DNA from: Flavobacteriaceae bacterium
GTDB taxonomy: Bacteria > Bacteroidota > Bacteroidia > Flavobacteriales > Flavobacteriaceae
Reading direction: 5' to 3'
Length of the DNA: 64,000 bases
Assembly: GCA_947456955.1 (NCBI GenBank)
Contig: CANGTQ010000009.1
Span: forward strand, 1-64,000
Shown in pieces: positions 49,442 through 59,764 of the stretch; position 1 is the stretch's first letter; the number at the start of each line of letters is the position of its first letter. A program made the position numbers and the translations under genes. Under the pieces are notes generated by a model. That model made no database searches. It worked only from the letters and a program-made list of their open reading frames with translations, and had not been told where the DNA came from.

Positions 49442-51856
49442 CTAGTTTTTCAAATACTTTTCCAAAAACTGATCTTGTTCCCACAATAAGTGAAGTATGT
49501 TTTCTTTAGCCACATAGCTGTGTGCTTCGTTTGGCAACAACACTAATCTTACTGGCGCTCCCAAATTTTTCAACGCTTGGAAATAACGTTCCGATTGAAG
49601 CGTAAATGTCCCCGGATTATTGTCGGCATCACCATGAACTAATAGCAAGGGAGTTTTCATTTTATCAGCGTTCATGAATGGAGACATTTCATTGTAAATA
49701 GCCGGAATATCCCAATAATTTCGTTGTTCACTTTGAAATCCGAAAGGTGTCAATGTTCTGTTATAGGCACCACTTCTTGCAATTCCACAGGCAAAAAGAT
49801 TAGAATGTGACAATAAATTTGCTGTCATGAAGGCTCCGTATGAATGTCCCCCAATAGCACATTTTTTTCTATTTATGTAGCCCAATTTATCTACAGCATC
49901 AATCGCCGCCTCGGCATCATCAACTAATTGTGTCATGAAAGTATCATTTGGTTCCGTAGTGCCTTCGCCAATAATTGGAAACGACGCATCGTCAAGAACT
50001 GCATACCCTTTGGTTACCCAATATACAAACGAACCATAATAGGGGAAAGTAAACTCATTTGGATTTTGCTTGTTTTGACCAGCTGAGCTTTTATCTTTAA
50101 ATTCTTCTGGATAAGCCCAAATCAATAAAGGTAATTTCTCTGATTTTTTAGTTCGGTCATAACCATCAGGTAAATAAAGCGTTCCCGATAAATCTACACC
50201 ATCTTTACGTTTGTACTTAATTACTTCTTTGTACACATTTTTGATACTTTCAAACGGGTTTTTGAAATTGGTAAGCTGTGTTAATTTTTTAGATTTTAGG
50301 TTTCTGAAATAATAGTTTGGAAACTCATTCTTGGATTGAATTTGCACCAAAACGTCTCCTTTTTTGAAATCTTCTATTGATAACAAATCTTCTTTTTTGT
50401 CTTTGAAAGTAGAGGTATAAAGGCGTTTTGTTTTTAATGTCCCTAAATTATATTCATCAATAAATGGAAACTGCCCATCTTTGGTAAAACCATCGCCAAT
50501 TAGGTAAGCATTATTGTTTTCGATTGCTAAAACATAACGGTTGTACTCATTTCTTTTGGTTTCAAAATTACCCGGATCAGAATAAATATCTTGCGAGTTT
50601 CTATCCGAAATAATTTTAGGCGCTTGACTCGTATTTGATGGATTGATTAAATAGGTTTTAGTATTTCGAGTATCATACCATTCATCAGAAACAATAGCAA
50701 TGTTTTCGTTACCCCAAATAACGCCACCATATCGTTGTTTTGTTTTTAGTAATGAAGTTGGTTTAGAAATGAAAGGGGCATTCCATGAAAAAAGCTCGTC
50801 TCTAAAATCTACTTTTTTAGCCTGATCACCTTCATCAAGTGCTTCAACATAAGCTAAGGTTGCCGGTTTATCAGCTCTCCAACTCATACTTCTTTTTCCT
50901 TTTCTTACCGATGAAAATCCTTTTGGAATTACTTCGTTTAATGGCACTTCATTGACAACTTTAATTTCTTTTCCGGTTATATCATACACTACACTTTTTA
51001 GTGGGAAACGATTGTACGGAACGATATAAGAAAATGGTTTTTGCATTGTGGTAATCATTAAATAATTTCCATCAGGTGAAAAACTTTCACCAGCATATAA
51101 ATCAACGGCTTTAAAAAAATCTATTTTTCCGGAAAGTGAAACTTTGTATAATTCGGAAGTCATTAGTGTTTCAAAATTAGTTTCATCTGTTTTATTTTTC
51201 AACAAATCAGGATAGGTCCTGTTTTGCGATTTAGAACCGTCACCTGAAGAAACTGTTGGACCTTTTGGCAAATCTTTTTTGATGTCAATAAGGCTAGGAC
51301 GATTTTTTGGAATCATTTTCACAAATAAAGTTTCGTTGTCTTTCATCCAACTATAAGGACTTCCAAGATTGGCGTTAAGGTTTGCAGCAGTAAGTTTTTT
51401 GGCTGAAGCCGATACTACATCAATAACCCATAATTCAACTCCGCTTGAAACGGTATTTGTGAATGCAATTTTCTGTTCATTAGGAGACCAACTGATATAG
51501 GCAATTCTAGGGTTCTCCGGTAAACCTTTTATTTGAGTTTCGGTTTTATCTGTAACTTTTCTAATTTTTAGATTGGAAATATAATTCATGGCACTGCCAA
51601 TATTAGTAATTGGATTAATACGTAATCCGCCCAAACGCATTTCTTCCTGATTCAAATCATCAAGTGTTTTATAAGTGCTTCGGTAAGAGAAAAGCATGTA
51701 CTCTTTTTTAGAATCCATACTAACGCTCGGTGCTCTTTCATAATCTGCCAAGGCTGAAATTGTAGCGGATGGCTTTTGGTACGTAAGGTTTTCCTGTGCT
51801 GAAGCAATAGTTACAGCTAACCCGAAAAATAGTAATAAAAAGAAATATTTTTTCAT
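49442..51856 (-). CDS. S9 family peptidase (prolyl oligopeptidase-like)
   Basis: This 804-residue exported protein starts at 51856 with signal MKKYFFLLLFFGLAVTIASAQ. The N-terminal part (about 30-560) is a beta-propeller, and the C-terminal part (about 565-800) is an alpha/beta-hydrolase domain with catalytic Ser in IGGHSYGAFM, Asp in VHGDADNNPG and His in PNEAHSYV. It resembles glutamyl endopeptidases and prolyl oligopeptidases that degrade short peptides in the periplasm. The upstream 203-base region holds no gene but has a hairpin-forming segment TTCGCCAATTCG...CGATTGGTCGAA (51911-51947). Confidence 0.9.
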   Translation of the reverse strand: MKKYFFLLLFFGLAVTIASAQENLTYQKPSATISALADYERAPSVSMDSKKEYMLFSYRSTYKTLDDLNQEEMRLGGLRINPITNIGSAMNYISNLKIRKVTDKTETQIKGLPENPRIAYISWSPNEQKIAFTNTVSSGVELWVIDVVSASAKKLTAANLNANLGSPYSWMKDNETLFVKMIPKNRPSLIDIKKDLPKGPTVSSGDGSKSQNRTYPDLLKNKTDETNFETLMTSELYKVSLSGKIDFFKAVDLYAGESFSPDGNYLMITTMQKPFSYIVPYNRFPLKSVVYDITGKEIKVVNEVPLNEVIPKGFSSVRKGKRSMSWRADKPATLAYVEALDEGDQAKKVDFRDELFSWNAPFISKPTSLLKTKQRYGGVIWGNENIAIVSDEWYDTRNTKTYLINPSNTSQAPKIISDRNSQDIYSDPGNFETKRNEYNRYVLAIENNNAYLIGDGFTKDGQFPFIDEYNLGTLKTKRLYTSTFKDKKEDLLSIEDFKKGDVLVQIQSKNEFPNYYFRNLKSKKLTQLTNFKNPFESIKNVYKEVIKYKRKDGVDLSGTLYLPDGYDRTKKSEKLPLLIWAYPEEFKDKSSAGQNKQNPNEFTFPYYGSFVYWVTKGYAVLDDASFPIIGEGTTEPNDTFMTQLVDDAEAAIDAVDKLGYINRKKCAIGGHSYGAFMTANLLSHSNLFACGIARSGAYNRTLTPFGFQSEQRNYWDIPAIYNEMSPFMNADKMKTPLLLVHGDADNNPGTFTLQSERYFQALKNLGAPVRLVLLPNEAHSYVAKENILHLLWEQDQFLEKYLKN

Positions 51857-51998
51857 AAGTATAAGTTTTATTCCGCTACATTCCATACAATTGCTTCGCC
51901 AATTCGCTAAAGCTTAGTGTCGGCTGCGCCTCGGTTTGATTTTCGATTGGTCGAATTTACGAAGTAGTTGTTACATTTTATTAAATCCTAAAATAAAA

Positions 51999-52027
51999 TT
52001 GTTGCTTTTTAAAAATGATTAATTTAG
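51999..52027 (+). promoter_or_regulatory. Probable promoter of the FabH-like gene
   Basis: TTG (51999-52001), 18 bases and TAATTTAG (52020-52027), one base from the TAnnTTTG consensus; the leader is about 30 nt. Confidence 0.55.
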
Positions 52028-52059
52028 CACAACTTTTTTTAATTATTTAAATAAAAATT

Positions 52060-53064
52060 ATGTTTCATTCCAAAATTTCAGGCTTAGGTTTTTATGTTCC
52101 CGATAATGTTGTCACTAATGATGATTTGTCAAAAATAATGGACACTAATGATGAATGGATTCAGGAAAGAACCGGAATTCAAGAAAGAAGGCACATTATT
52201 CGTGGAGAAGATACTACAACAACCATGGGAGTAAAAGCCGCCAAAATTGCAATAGAACGTTCTGGACTTTCTAATTACGATATCGATTTTATTGTTTTTG
52301 CTACAATTTCTCCCGATTATTATTTTCCCGGTCCTGGAGTTGAATTACAAAAAGAACTCGGAATGAAAACTATTGGTGCTTTAGATATTCGTAATCAATG
52401 TTCAGGTTTTGTGTATGCACTTTCTGTTGCTGATCAATTTATTAAAACCGGAATGTATAAAAATATATTGGTAGTTGCTTCCGAAGTACAATCTTTAGGT
52501 TTAGACATGACCACCCGTGGTCGCGGAGTTTCCGTAATTTTTGGAGATGGAGCAGGAGCAGCTGTTTTAAGTAGAAGTAATGACGATAGCAGGATTCTTT
52601 CTACACATCTTCATTCAGAAGGAGAGCACGCTAAAGAGTTAGCCGTTTTAGCACCTGGGATGGGAGGAAGATGGGTAACTGATATTCTGGCAGACAACAA
52701 TCCGGATGATGAAAGTTATTATCCGTATATGAATGGACAATTTGTTTTCAAACACGCTGTAGTTAGATTTAGCGAAGTAATCAATGAAGGATTGCAAGCC
52801 AATAATTTAAAGGTTTCCGATATTGATATGTTAATTCCACATCAGGCTAACTTGAGAATTTCACAGTTTATCCAGAAGAAATTTGGTTTAAATGATGAAC
52901 AAGTTTTCAATAACATTCAAAAATATGGCAACACAACGGCAGCATCTATTCCGATTGCGTTGACCGAAGCATGGGAACAAGGAAAAATAAAAAAAGGCGA
53001 TACAGTTGTCTTAGCTGCTTTCGGTAGTGGATTTACTTGGGCAAGTGCTATTATTAAATGGTAA
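52060..53064 (+). CDS. fabH: 3-oxoacyl-[acyl-carrier-protein] synthase III family protein
   Basis: This 334-residue enzyme belongs to the KASIII group that starts fatty-acid synthesis by condensing acetyl- or branched acyl-CoA with malonyl-ACP. The catalytic triad is visible: C114 (DIRNQCSGFVYAL), the His in LIPHQANLRI and the Asn in KYGNTTAAS. The overall size fits FabH; a second homologue could exist elsewhere. It has a terminator shared with the convergent repeat protein. Confidence 0.9.
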   Translation: MFHSKISGLGFYVPDNVVTNDDLSKIMDTNDEWIQERTGIQERRHIIRGEDTTTTMGVKAAKIAIERSGLSNYDIDFIVFATISPDYYFPGPGVELQKELGMKTIGALDIRNQCSGFVYALSVADQFIKTGMYKNILVVASEVQSLGLDMTTRGRGVSVIFGDGAGAAVLSRSNDDSRILSTHLHSEGEHAKELAVLAPGMGGRWVTDILADNNPDDESYYPYMNGQFVFKHAVVRFSEVINEGLQANNLKVSDIDMLIPHQANLRISQFIQKKFGLNDEQVFNNIQKYGNTTAASIPIALTEAWEQGKIKKGDTVVLAAFGSGFTWASAIIKW

Positions 53065-53068
53065 ATAG

Positions 53069-53098
53069 AAAGCCATCCCTTTTTAGAGATGGCTTTTC
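53069..53098. terminator. Bidirectional terminator after fabH
   Basis: AAAGCCATC (53069-53077) pairs with GATGGCTTT (53088-53096); T tracts on both strands allow both convergent genes to end there. Confidence 0.83.
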
Positions 53099-53118
53099 TT
53101 AACATAGTAGGTAGTAGG

Positions 53119-56100
53119 TTATCGCTTCATAGCGAAATGGGCCCTAAATTCTTGATTAACTTTGTTTTCATCCATGTAAGTCACACTAAACCAATAATCG
53201 TCAGATGGCATAAGATTTCCATTATATGTTCCATCCCAACCGCTATTACTTGGTCTTATTTGTGTTAGCATTTTACCATAACGGTCATAAATTATGATAC
53301 TTGCACTAGGTTGATTGGATAAATCTTTAATATTCCATGTGTCATTATACCCATCGTTATTTGGGGTGAAGTATTTTGGATAGTTTACAACCAAAGCATT
53401 AATAGTAGTGCTTCCACAACCATTTTTGTCTCTAACGGTAACAGTATGAATTCCAGAAGGGACATTATCAAAAACATTACTGTCTTGAAACGGTCCATTA
53501 TTCAATTGGTATTCAAAATTATTTCCTTGACCAGTTGCCGTTACCGTGATTGATTGACTGTCAGCAAAGTCTTCACTCACCTCATAGGTTACAATTGCAG
53601 GTTCTGATGGACTTACAGTAATTATAACAGGCTCTGATACACATCCCGTAGCTTTATTTTTAACTACTAAAGTATATAATCCTGGTAAGATTGCTTGATA
53701 CATACTTGAAGTTCCAAGAGTGTTTCCGGCTTCATTTGTCCATACAAAAGTATAAAGGGCTGAACTTAATCCGCTATAAATCGTGTAAGCATTTAATAGT
53801 GTTCCTGTTTCACTGTCTATACAGATTATACCGTCTATCGGAGTTGGTTCTGGTAGTTTATTTACAATTATGGTTATTGGTGTTATATCATAACAATTTG
53901 GAGCTAATGAATTATTAACTCTAGCGTAAACAACATTTTTAGTAGATGATAATACTGGGTTTGTTGCGCTAGTTGCATTTTCCATACTTTCATAATAGGT
54001 AATACTAAATTCAGTGCCCGTTTGATTTCCGAGAATTGATGCTGATAATGAAGATAAGTTAAAATCAACTATTCCATCATTAGTTCCATCTTCATCACAA
54101 ATAGTTCTCAATGCTGTTGGGACAGCATTTGCAACGGGAGTGTCAATGATAGTTACTGTAAATGAACTTTCATCCGAACATAAAGGAGGATAAGGAGAAA
54201 CAGCATAAATATAAATAGTTTGTGATGTTGATATAGAAGAACCAGCAGGCAGCATTGTTCCAGTAGCATTTGAACCAGTATAATATTTACCGATAGATAA
54301 TGTAGGTAAAGTATAATTTTCGCAAATAGTTACATTTGGCAAATTATCCACGTTATATATCATAACCACAAATTGTCTTTCACTTGAACAATCGGGTGAA
54401 GTTGCAGTATGTGCATAAATATAAAGTGTTTGTGAAGTAGTTAAAACATCACCTGCATGTAATAAAGTTCCTGATGCATTTGAACCAGTATAATAGTCTC
54501 CAATAGCCAAAGGAGGCAAAGTATACGAATTACAAACTTTGAAATTAGCAATTGGAGCAATTATAGGAGTTTTATTAATTGTCACAGTAAATGAGGTTTC
54601 ATCAACACAAGAAAAAGAAGTACGGATTAATGATTCTTTAAAAATATAGATTGTTTGACTAGTTGTAATTACTGTACCAGGCAATATTTCTAAACCACTT
54701 CCATTTGGACCTCCAGATTGAGTATAAAATTTGTTGTTTGGTGTTAAAATTGGTAATGTATAGTTATCGCAAGCAGTTACATTTGGTAAAACATCTGCTG
54801 AAGTAGAGAATATATTTATCTGAAAACTATTTTCTGTACTACAAGCAGGAATAGTATTTGAAATAGCATAAATATAAATTCTTTGAGAAGAAGTTATAAC
54901 AGTTCCTGAAGGCAATAATGTCCCGGTTCCGTTTGGTCCAGTATAATATTTTCCAACATTCAAAGGGGTTAACACATATTGATCACAAATATCTATATCA
55001 GAACGAGAATCAATATTTGGTAATGGATTAATCGTAACAGTAAAGCTATTTTGATTAAAACAAGTGTCATTTAATCTTTTAAAAATGTAAATGGTTTGTG
55101 TTGAAAGGATTACATCACCTGGATAAAGCATTGATCCTGCGCCTTGAATATCTGTAAAATATTCACCATTTGTTAATGGAGGTAAAGTATAAGTTATACA
55201 AGCTGAAACATTTGGTAAAGTATCAATTTGAGGTTGAATAATAGTTATTGTAAAATGTAAATTATCAGTGCAATTATTTAATCTACTTGTTGTCTCTGCA
55301 TATATATAAACTATCGAATTGTCATTTATTACTGTTCCAGATGGAATTTCTGTACCGGAACCACTTGGACCAGTATAATATTTTCCAAAAGGAAGTTCAG
55401 GTAATGTGTATCCATTACATTGTGAAATATCTGCTGGTTGTTGTATTCCTATGAAAACTTCAAAAGAGTCTTCATCAGTACATGGAGTAGTTCCACCAGT
55501 AGATGCATATAAATAAATGGTTTTGCTTGTAGTTATTGGAGTTCCAGCTGCTAATTGAGTTCCAGTTCCACCAGCTCCGGTAAAATAATTACCTACAGTT
55601 AAGGCTGGTAAAGTATAAGAAGAACACTCAAAAATATCAGATCTTGTTCCTACTTCAATAGTAGGTTGAATTGTGACAGTAAAACTTGAATCTACTGTAC
55701 AGATTTGTGGAGTTGTAGTTGTAAAATAAAAATAGATTGTTCTAGATGTAGTTATTACTGTTCCAGAAGGAATTTGTGTTCCTGTAGCACTTGGCCCCGT
55801 ATAATATTTTCCAATGGATGCAGGTAAAGTGTAGCTTCCACAACGTGTCATATTTGGAGGTGTTAATGAGCCTTCCTCAACTATAGTAACAGTAAATGAA
55901 CTACTTGCTGCACAAGATCCCGGTCCTCCAGGTTGATTGAATATATATATAGTTTGAGTTTGAGTGATAACAGTTCCAGCAAAAAGAGGTAATCCACTTC
56001 CATTAGGTCCAGTAAAATAGTTACCATTCGTTAACGAAGGCAATATGTAGTTTGTACATACAATAACATTCTGCAATATATCAACAAGGGGCAACGGCAT

Positions 56101-57729
56101 AACTACAAGATTAAAGCTCGTAATATTAAAACATGAGGAATCGATAACATTTTGAACTCTAGCATATATAGTTTGTCCCGAAGAGGTGAAAGAAATAGAA
56201 TTTGCTATTGGATTAGTTCCATTATTTGCATCATTTATTGAAGTATAATAAGAAACTGAATTTATAGATGAAGATTGCCCATTTAATATAGCGAATGTTC
56301 GTGTTGTTAAGTTAAAAACAGCATCGTTTTGTGATGAAGATCTTGAACATTTAATAATATCTTGTGGTTGATTTGCAACAGGGCCAGGTGAAACAAGTAA
56401 TAGAAAAGATTTAACAATAAAACAACTGCTATTTGGTAACTGAATTCTAACATATATTCTTTGTCCACTCGGGCTATTATAAAGTAAAGGAAGCGGATTT
56501 GTATTATTATCAGCATCATTTTGTGAAATAAAATAAGATACACTAGTTAGCGGATCTAAACCTTGGATTACTCTTGAAGTATTTAAATCTAGATTATAAG
56601 TATATGATGGTGCGCTCAAATCACATTTATATAGATTATTCGGATTTGGTGATGTTATTTGTGGATAATATTGAACTTCAATACTATCAGTATAAGGTTG
56701 ACAACCATTTTGCATTTGAGCATAAGTTACACTATATGTTCCTGGTTGATTTATAATTATACTAGAACCTGTCTCTCCATTTAATACTAAATTATTTTTT
56801 TTCCAAACAAAAGAATAATTTGTAGCGCTAAGTCCAGTATCAATAGTATGATTAGTCCCAAAACATAAAGCATTATTGTTAGAAATTAATAAATCTTGAC
56901 CTAACACTTCTTGTCCAATATTTAAACTATTTGCTGCAATAAAAATAGCAGAATCAAATTGTGGGTCAACTCTATCAGCGATAACTAATTTGATATGATA
57001 TGTAACTCCTGGAGTTAATACTGATTCTGCAGTTAAAACTTTTGTCTGTCCATTAAAATTTGTTGCTGAAGATGCGGCATTTGATCCACCATTATAACTA
57101 CCAAAAAATTGGCTATTAATTGATGGACAAGATGAGTTATATAAAAAATCTCTAATAGTAACAACTGAGATAGGAGTATTTGAGTTAGGTAAAACTGCTA
57201 AGTTTGTTGTTACACCAGTTGATGTATTTGTTAACAAGAAAGCAAATGAGTCTGAAAACTGACATTGAAAATTACCATATTCTTCAGAAGCAAAAATAAA
57301 ATCAAAACTAAAGTAAGAAGATATTGGTGTAAAATCAAATTCAAGTATTGTGGCATTTTTTGAAACCATCGAAACTCCATAAGTAGCCATTGTAGTTTCT
57401 AAATTAGTATCTCCTGTCCAAGCCGGTGATCCATCACTAAGTAACGTATTATTTGGACCTGAAGCATTTGTAACATCTCCAGTACTTAATACAACTCCAC
57501 TTTGTATAGGGAAATTTGGATTTGTGTTTTGAAAAAATCCAATTCCATTCGTAGAACCAAAATTTGTACCGGTACTCCATGTAATATTTGAGGCAGAAAC
57601 ACAAGGGGAGCCAATTAGCACATTGTTAACCATTTCAGGCACAGTGTAACTAGAAGTACTCACGGTTATTGGCTGTGAAAAACCAATCGCTGTAAGTAAG
57701 ATTAAGGTTAAGTTTAATATTTTTTTCAT
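53119..57729 (-). CDS. Large T9SS-secreted protein with nine tandem repeats
   Basis: This 1536-residue secreted protein starts at 57729 with signal MKKILNLTLILLTAIGFSQ. It has a choice-of-anchor-L-like N-terminal region (about 20-290, with SFDFIFASEEYGNFQCQFSD), two or three beta-sandwich modules with internal Cys, nine tandem repeats of about 72 residues (about 545-1200), another pair of modules, and a T9SS type B sorting tail (YFTPNNDGYNDTWNIKDL, to the end). Each repeat has Cys-x-x-Tyr-x-Leu-Pro near its start and a Cys before SFTVTI near its end. It is probably a surface adhesin or filament. The stop converges with fabH. Confidence 0.92.
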   Translation of the reverse strand: MKKILNLTLILLTAIGFSQPITVSTSSYTVPEMVNNVLIGSPCVSASNITWSTGTNFGSTNGIGFFQNTNPNFPIQSGVVLSTGDVTNASGPNNTLLSDGSPAWTGDTNLETTMATYGVSMVSKNATILEFDFTPISSYFSFDFIFASEEYGNFQCQFSDSFAFLLTNTSTGVTTNLAVLPNSNTPISVVTIRDFLYNSSCPSINSQFFGSYNGGSNAASSATNFNGQTKVLTAESVLTPGVTYHIKLVIADRVDPQFDSAIFIAANSLNIGQEVLGQDLLISNNNALCFGTNHTIDTGLSATNYSFVWKKNNLVLNGETGSSIIINQPGTYSVTYAQMQNGCQPYTDSIEVQYYPQITSPNPNNLYKCDLSAPSYTYNLDLNTSRVIQGLDPLTSVSYFISQNDADNNTNPLPLLYNSPSGQRIYVRIQLPNSSCFIVKSFLLLVSPGPVANQPQDIIKCSRSSSQNDAVFNLTTRTFAILNGQSSSINSVSYYTSINDANNGTNPIANSISFTSSGQTIYARVQNVIDSSCFNITSFNLVVMPLPLVDILQNVIVCTNYILPSLTNGNYFTGPNGSGLPLFAGTVITQTQTIYIFNQPGGPGSCAASSSFTVTIVEEGSLTPPNMTRCGSYTLPASIGKYYTGPSATGTQIPSGTVITTSRTIYFYFTTTTPQICTVDSSFTVTIQPTIEVGTRSDIFECSSYTLPALTVGNYFTGAGGTGTQLAAGTPITTSKTIYLYASTGGTTPCTDEDSFEVFIGIQQPADISQCNGYTLPELPFGKYYTGPSGSGTEIPSGTVINDNSIVYIYAETTSRLNNCTDNLHFTITIIQPQIDTLPNVSACITYTLPPLTNGEYFTDIQGAGSMLYPGDVILSTQTIYIFKRLNDTCFNQNSFTVTINPLPNIDSRSDIDICDQYVLTPLNVGKYYTGPNGTGTLLPSGTVITSSQRIYIYAISNTIPACSTENSFQINIFSTSADVLPNVTACDNYTLPILTPNNKFYTQSGGPNGSGLEILPGTVITTSQTIYIFKESLIRTSFSCVDETSFTVTINKTPIIAPIANFKVCNSYTLPPLAIGDYYTGSNASGTLLHAGDVLTTSQTLYIYAHTATSPDCSSERQFVVMIYNVDNLPNVTICENYTLPTLSIGKYYTGSNATGTMLPAGSSISTSQTIYIYAVSPYPPLCSDESSFTVTIIDTPVANAVPTALRTICDEDGTNDGIVDFNLSSLSASILGNQTGTEFSITYYESMENATSATNPVLSSTKNVVYARVNNSLAPNCYDITPITIIVNKLPEPTPIDGIICIDSETGTLLNAYTIYSGLSSALYTFVWTNEAGNTLGTSSMYQAILPGLYTLVVKNKATGCVSEPVIITVSPSEPAIVTYEVSEDFADSQSITVTATGQGNNFEYQLNNGPFQDSNVFDNVPSGIHTVTVRDKNGCGSTTINALVVNYPKYFTPNNDGYNDTWNIKDLSNQPSASIIIYDRYGKMLTQIRPSNSGWDGTYNGNLMPSDDYWFSVTYMDENKVNQEFRAHFAMKR
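54140..56100 (-). repeat. Nine tandem repeats of about 218 bases inside the T9SS gene
   Basis: The coding repeats share the pattern C-x-x-Y-T-L-P, G-x-Y-Y-T-G, G-T-x-I-T-T-S-x-T-I-Y-x-Y, then Cys and S-F-T-V-T-I. They vary enough that DNA identity is moderate, so they are ancient rather than recent copies. Two Cys per unit suggest one disulfide per repeat. Confidence 0.85.
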
Positions 57730-57911
57730 AACATGGGGATTTTGACAAAGCAAATATGGGAACAAAAAACGTTTAAATGCAAATAAAATCGATGAAATGC
57801 AAAATAATAATATATTTAAAAGTAAAAACTTACAAAATAAGTATATTTTATAAAAATTTTAACAATGTTTTTTATAAATTCCTCTATCTGTTAAAATTAT
57901 TTTGTAATGTT

Positions 57912-57919
57912 TATCTTTG
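57912..57919 (+). promoter_or_regulatory. -7 box TATCTTTG of argS
   Basis: TATCTTTG, 20 bases before the ATG at 57940. The -33 region reads CTG with a 21-base spacer, so only the -7 box is well matched. Confidence 0.5.
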
Positions 57920-57939
57920 CCATCTTAAAAGAAATTAAA

Positions 57940-59727
57940 ATGAAGCTTTCGCAAATTCTTACTCTACCAATACAAAATGCAATTCGTCAATTATTCGATG
58001 TTTCTATTGATAGAGTTGAATTTCAAATTACACGTAAGGAATTTGAAGGCGACATTACAATGGTTATTTTCCCATTGTTGAAACTTATTAAAGGAAACCC
58101 AATTGATATAGGAACCAAAATTGGGAACTATTTAGTTGAGAATGTAGATGAAATTATTCGTTTTAATGTTGTTTCCGGATTCTTAAATATTGTAGTTTCA
58201 GATGATTATTATCTTACTTTTTTTAATGAAATAAAAAATGATAAAAGCTTTGGTTTTGCTGAAGTTTCTCCAAATGAAAAAGCGATAATGGTCGAATATT
58301 CTTCGCCAAATACCAACAAACCTTTACACCTTGGTCATGTTCGAAATAATCTATTAGGATATTCCGTTGCAGAAATTATCAAAGCTTCAGGTAAAAAAGT
58401 ATATAAAACCCAAATTATAAACGACAGGGGAATTCATATCTGTAAATCAATGTTGGCTTGGCAAAAATTTGGCAACGGACAAACTCCAGAAAGTTCAGGT
58501 TTGAAAGGCGACAAACTAGTTGGGAATTTCTATGTAAAATTTGACCAAGAATATAAAGTTCAAATAAGTGAATTAATCGCTCAAGGAAAAACAGAAGAAG
58601 ACGCTAAAAAACTAGCACCAATTATTTTTGAAGCACAACAAATGCTTCTCGATTGGGAGGCCGGAAAACCTGAAGTTATCCAACTTTGGAAAACCATGAA
58701 CCAATGGGTTTACAATGGTTTTGCTCAAACCTATAAAAATCTCGGCGTTGATTTCGATAGCTACTATTATGAAAGTAATACCTATTTGTTAGGAAAAGAA
58801 GTCGTGCAATTCGGTTTGGAAAAAGGTATTTTCGAAAAAGATGCTGATGGTTCCGTTTGGATTGATTTAACCCCTGATGGTTTAGATCGAAAAATTGTGT
58901 TGCGTTCTGACGGAACAGCGGTTTATATGACACAGGATATTGGAACTGCAATTCAACGTGTGAAAGATTTTCCAGATGTTGGCGGAATGGTCTATACTGT
59001 TGGTAATGAACAAGATTATCACTTTAAAGTGTTGTTTTTAATTTTGAAAAAATTAGGGTTTAATTGGGCAGAAAGCTTATATCATTTGTCATATGGAATG
59101 GTCGAATTACCTTCTGGGAAAATGAAATCTCGAGAAGGAACTGTTGTTGATGCTGATGATTTGATGGAAGAAATGACTGAAACTGCCGGAAAAATAGCCA
59201 CTGATTTAGGAAAATTAGAAGGGTATTCAGCTGAAGAAAAAGCCAATTTGTTCAAAACAATTGGTTTAGGTGCTTTGAAATATTATATTCTAAAAGTTGA
59301 TCCTAAAAAACAAATCCTTTTCAATCCTGAAGAATCAGTTGATTTTGCTGGAAATACAGGGCCGTTTATTCAATATACGTACGCTCGAATTCAATCTATC
59401 TTACGAAAAGCAGATTTTGATTACCAAAATGTCATTCTGAGTGCTAGCGAAGAATCTCTTCACCTAAAAGAAAAAGAACTGCTCAAACAAATAGAACTTT
59501 ATCCCGAAGTAATTCAAAATGCGGCTAACAATCATTCGCCTGCTTTAGTTGCTAACTATACGTATGAATTAGTAAAAGAGTACAACTCGTTTTACCAATC
59601 GGTTTCTATTTTGGGAGAAGAAAATAGGACTAAGAAAGTTTTTAGAGTACAGCTTTCCCAAAAAGTAGCCGATACCATAAAATCGGCTTTCAAATTACTC
59701 GGAATAGAAGTGCCAGAGCGAATGTAA
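57940..59727 (+). CDS. argS: Arginyl-tRNA synthetase
   Basis: This 595-residue class I enzyme charges tRNA-Arg. ATG at 57940 gives MKLSQILTLPIQNAIRQLFD; the longer frame adds 11 residues. It has an N-terminal Add-1 domain (about 1-85), HIGH-like HLGHVRNN (about 128-135), the KMSKS-like loop reading KMKSREG, and the C-terminal DALR anticodon-binding domain (about 475-595). The KMSKS lysine is present. It is divergent from the T9SS gene, with a 210-base AT-rich gap. Confidence 0.96.
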   Translation: MKLSQILTLPIQNAIRQLFDVSIDRVEFQITRKEFEGDITMVIFPLLKLIKGNPIDIGTKIGNYLVENVDEIIRFNVVSGFLNIVVSDDYYLTFFNEIKNDKSFGFAEVSPNEKAIMVEYSSPNTNKPLHLGHVRNNLLGYSVAEIIKASGKKVYKTQIINDRGIHICKSMLAWQKFGNGQTPESSGLKGDKLVGNFYVKFDQEYKVQISELIAQGKTEEDAKKLAPIIFEAQQMLLDWEAGKPEVIQLWKTMNQWVYNGFAQTYKNLGVDFDSYYYESNTYLLGKEVVQFGLEKGIFEKDADGSVWIDLTPDGLDRKIVLRSDGTAVYMTQDIGTAIQRVKDFPDVGGMVYTVGNEQDYHFKVLFLILKKLGFNWAESLYHLSYGMVELPSGKMKSREGTVVDADDLMEEMTETAGKIATDLGKLEGYSAEEKANLFKTIGLGALKYYILKVDPKKQILFNPEESVDFAGNTGPFIQYTYARIQSILRKADFDYQNVILSASEESLHLKEKELLKQIELYPEVIQNAANNHSPALVANYTYELVKEYNSFYQSVSILGEENRTKKVFRVQLSQKVADTIKSAFKLLGIEVPERM

Positions 59728-59764
59728 TTTTTAAAAGCTCAGTTTCAAATTTATGTTAGGTGTC

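Noticed and set aside
54140..56100. Regularly spaced repeats that might be mistaken for a CRISPR array
   Set aside because: Period of about 218 bases, degenerate copies and an open frame through all units; no cas gene nearby.
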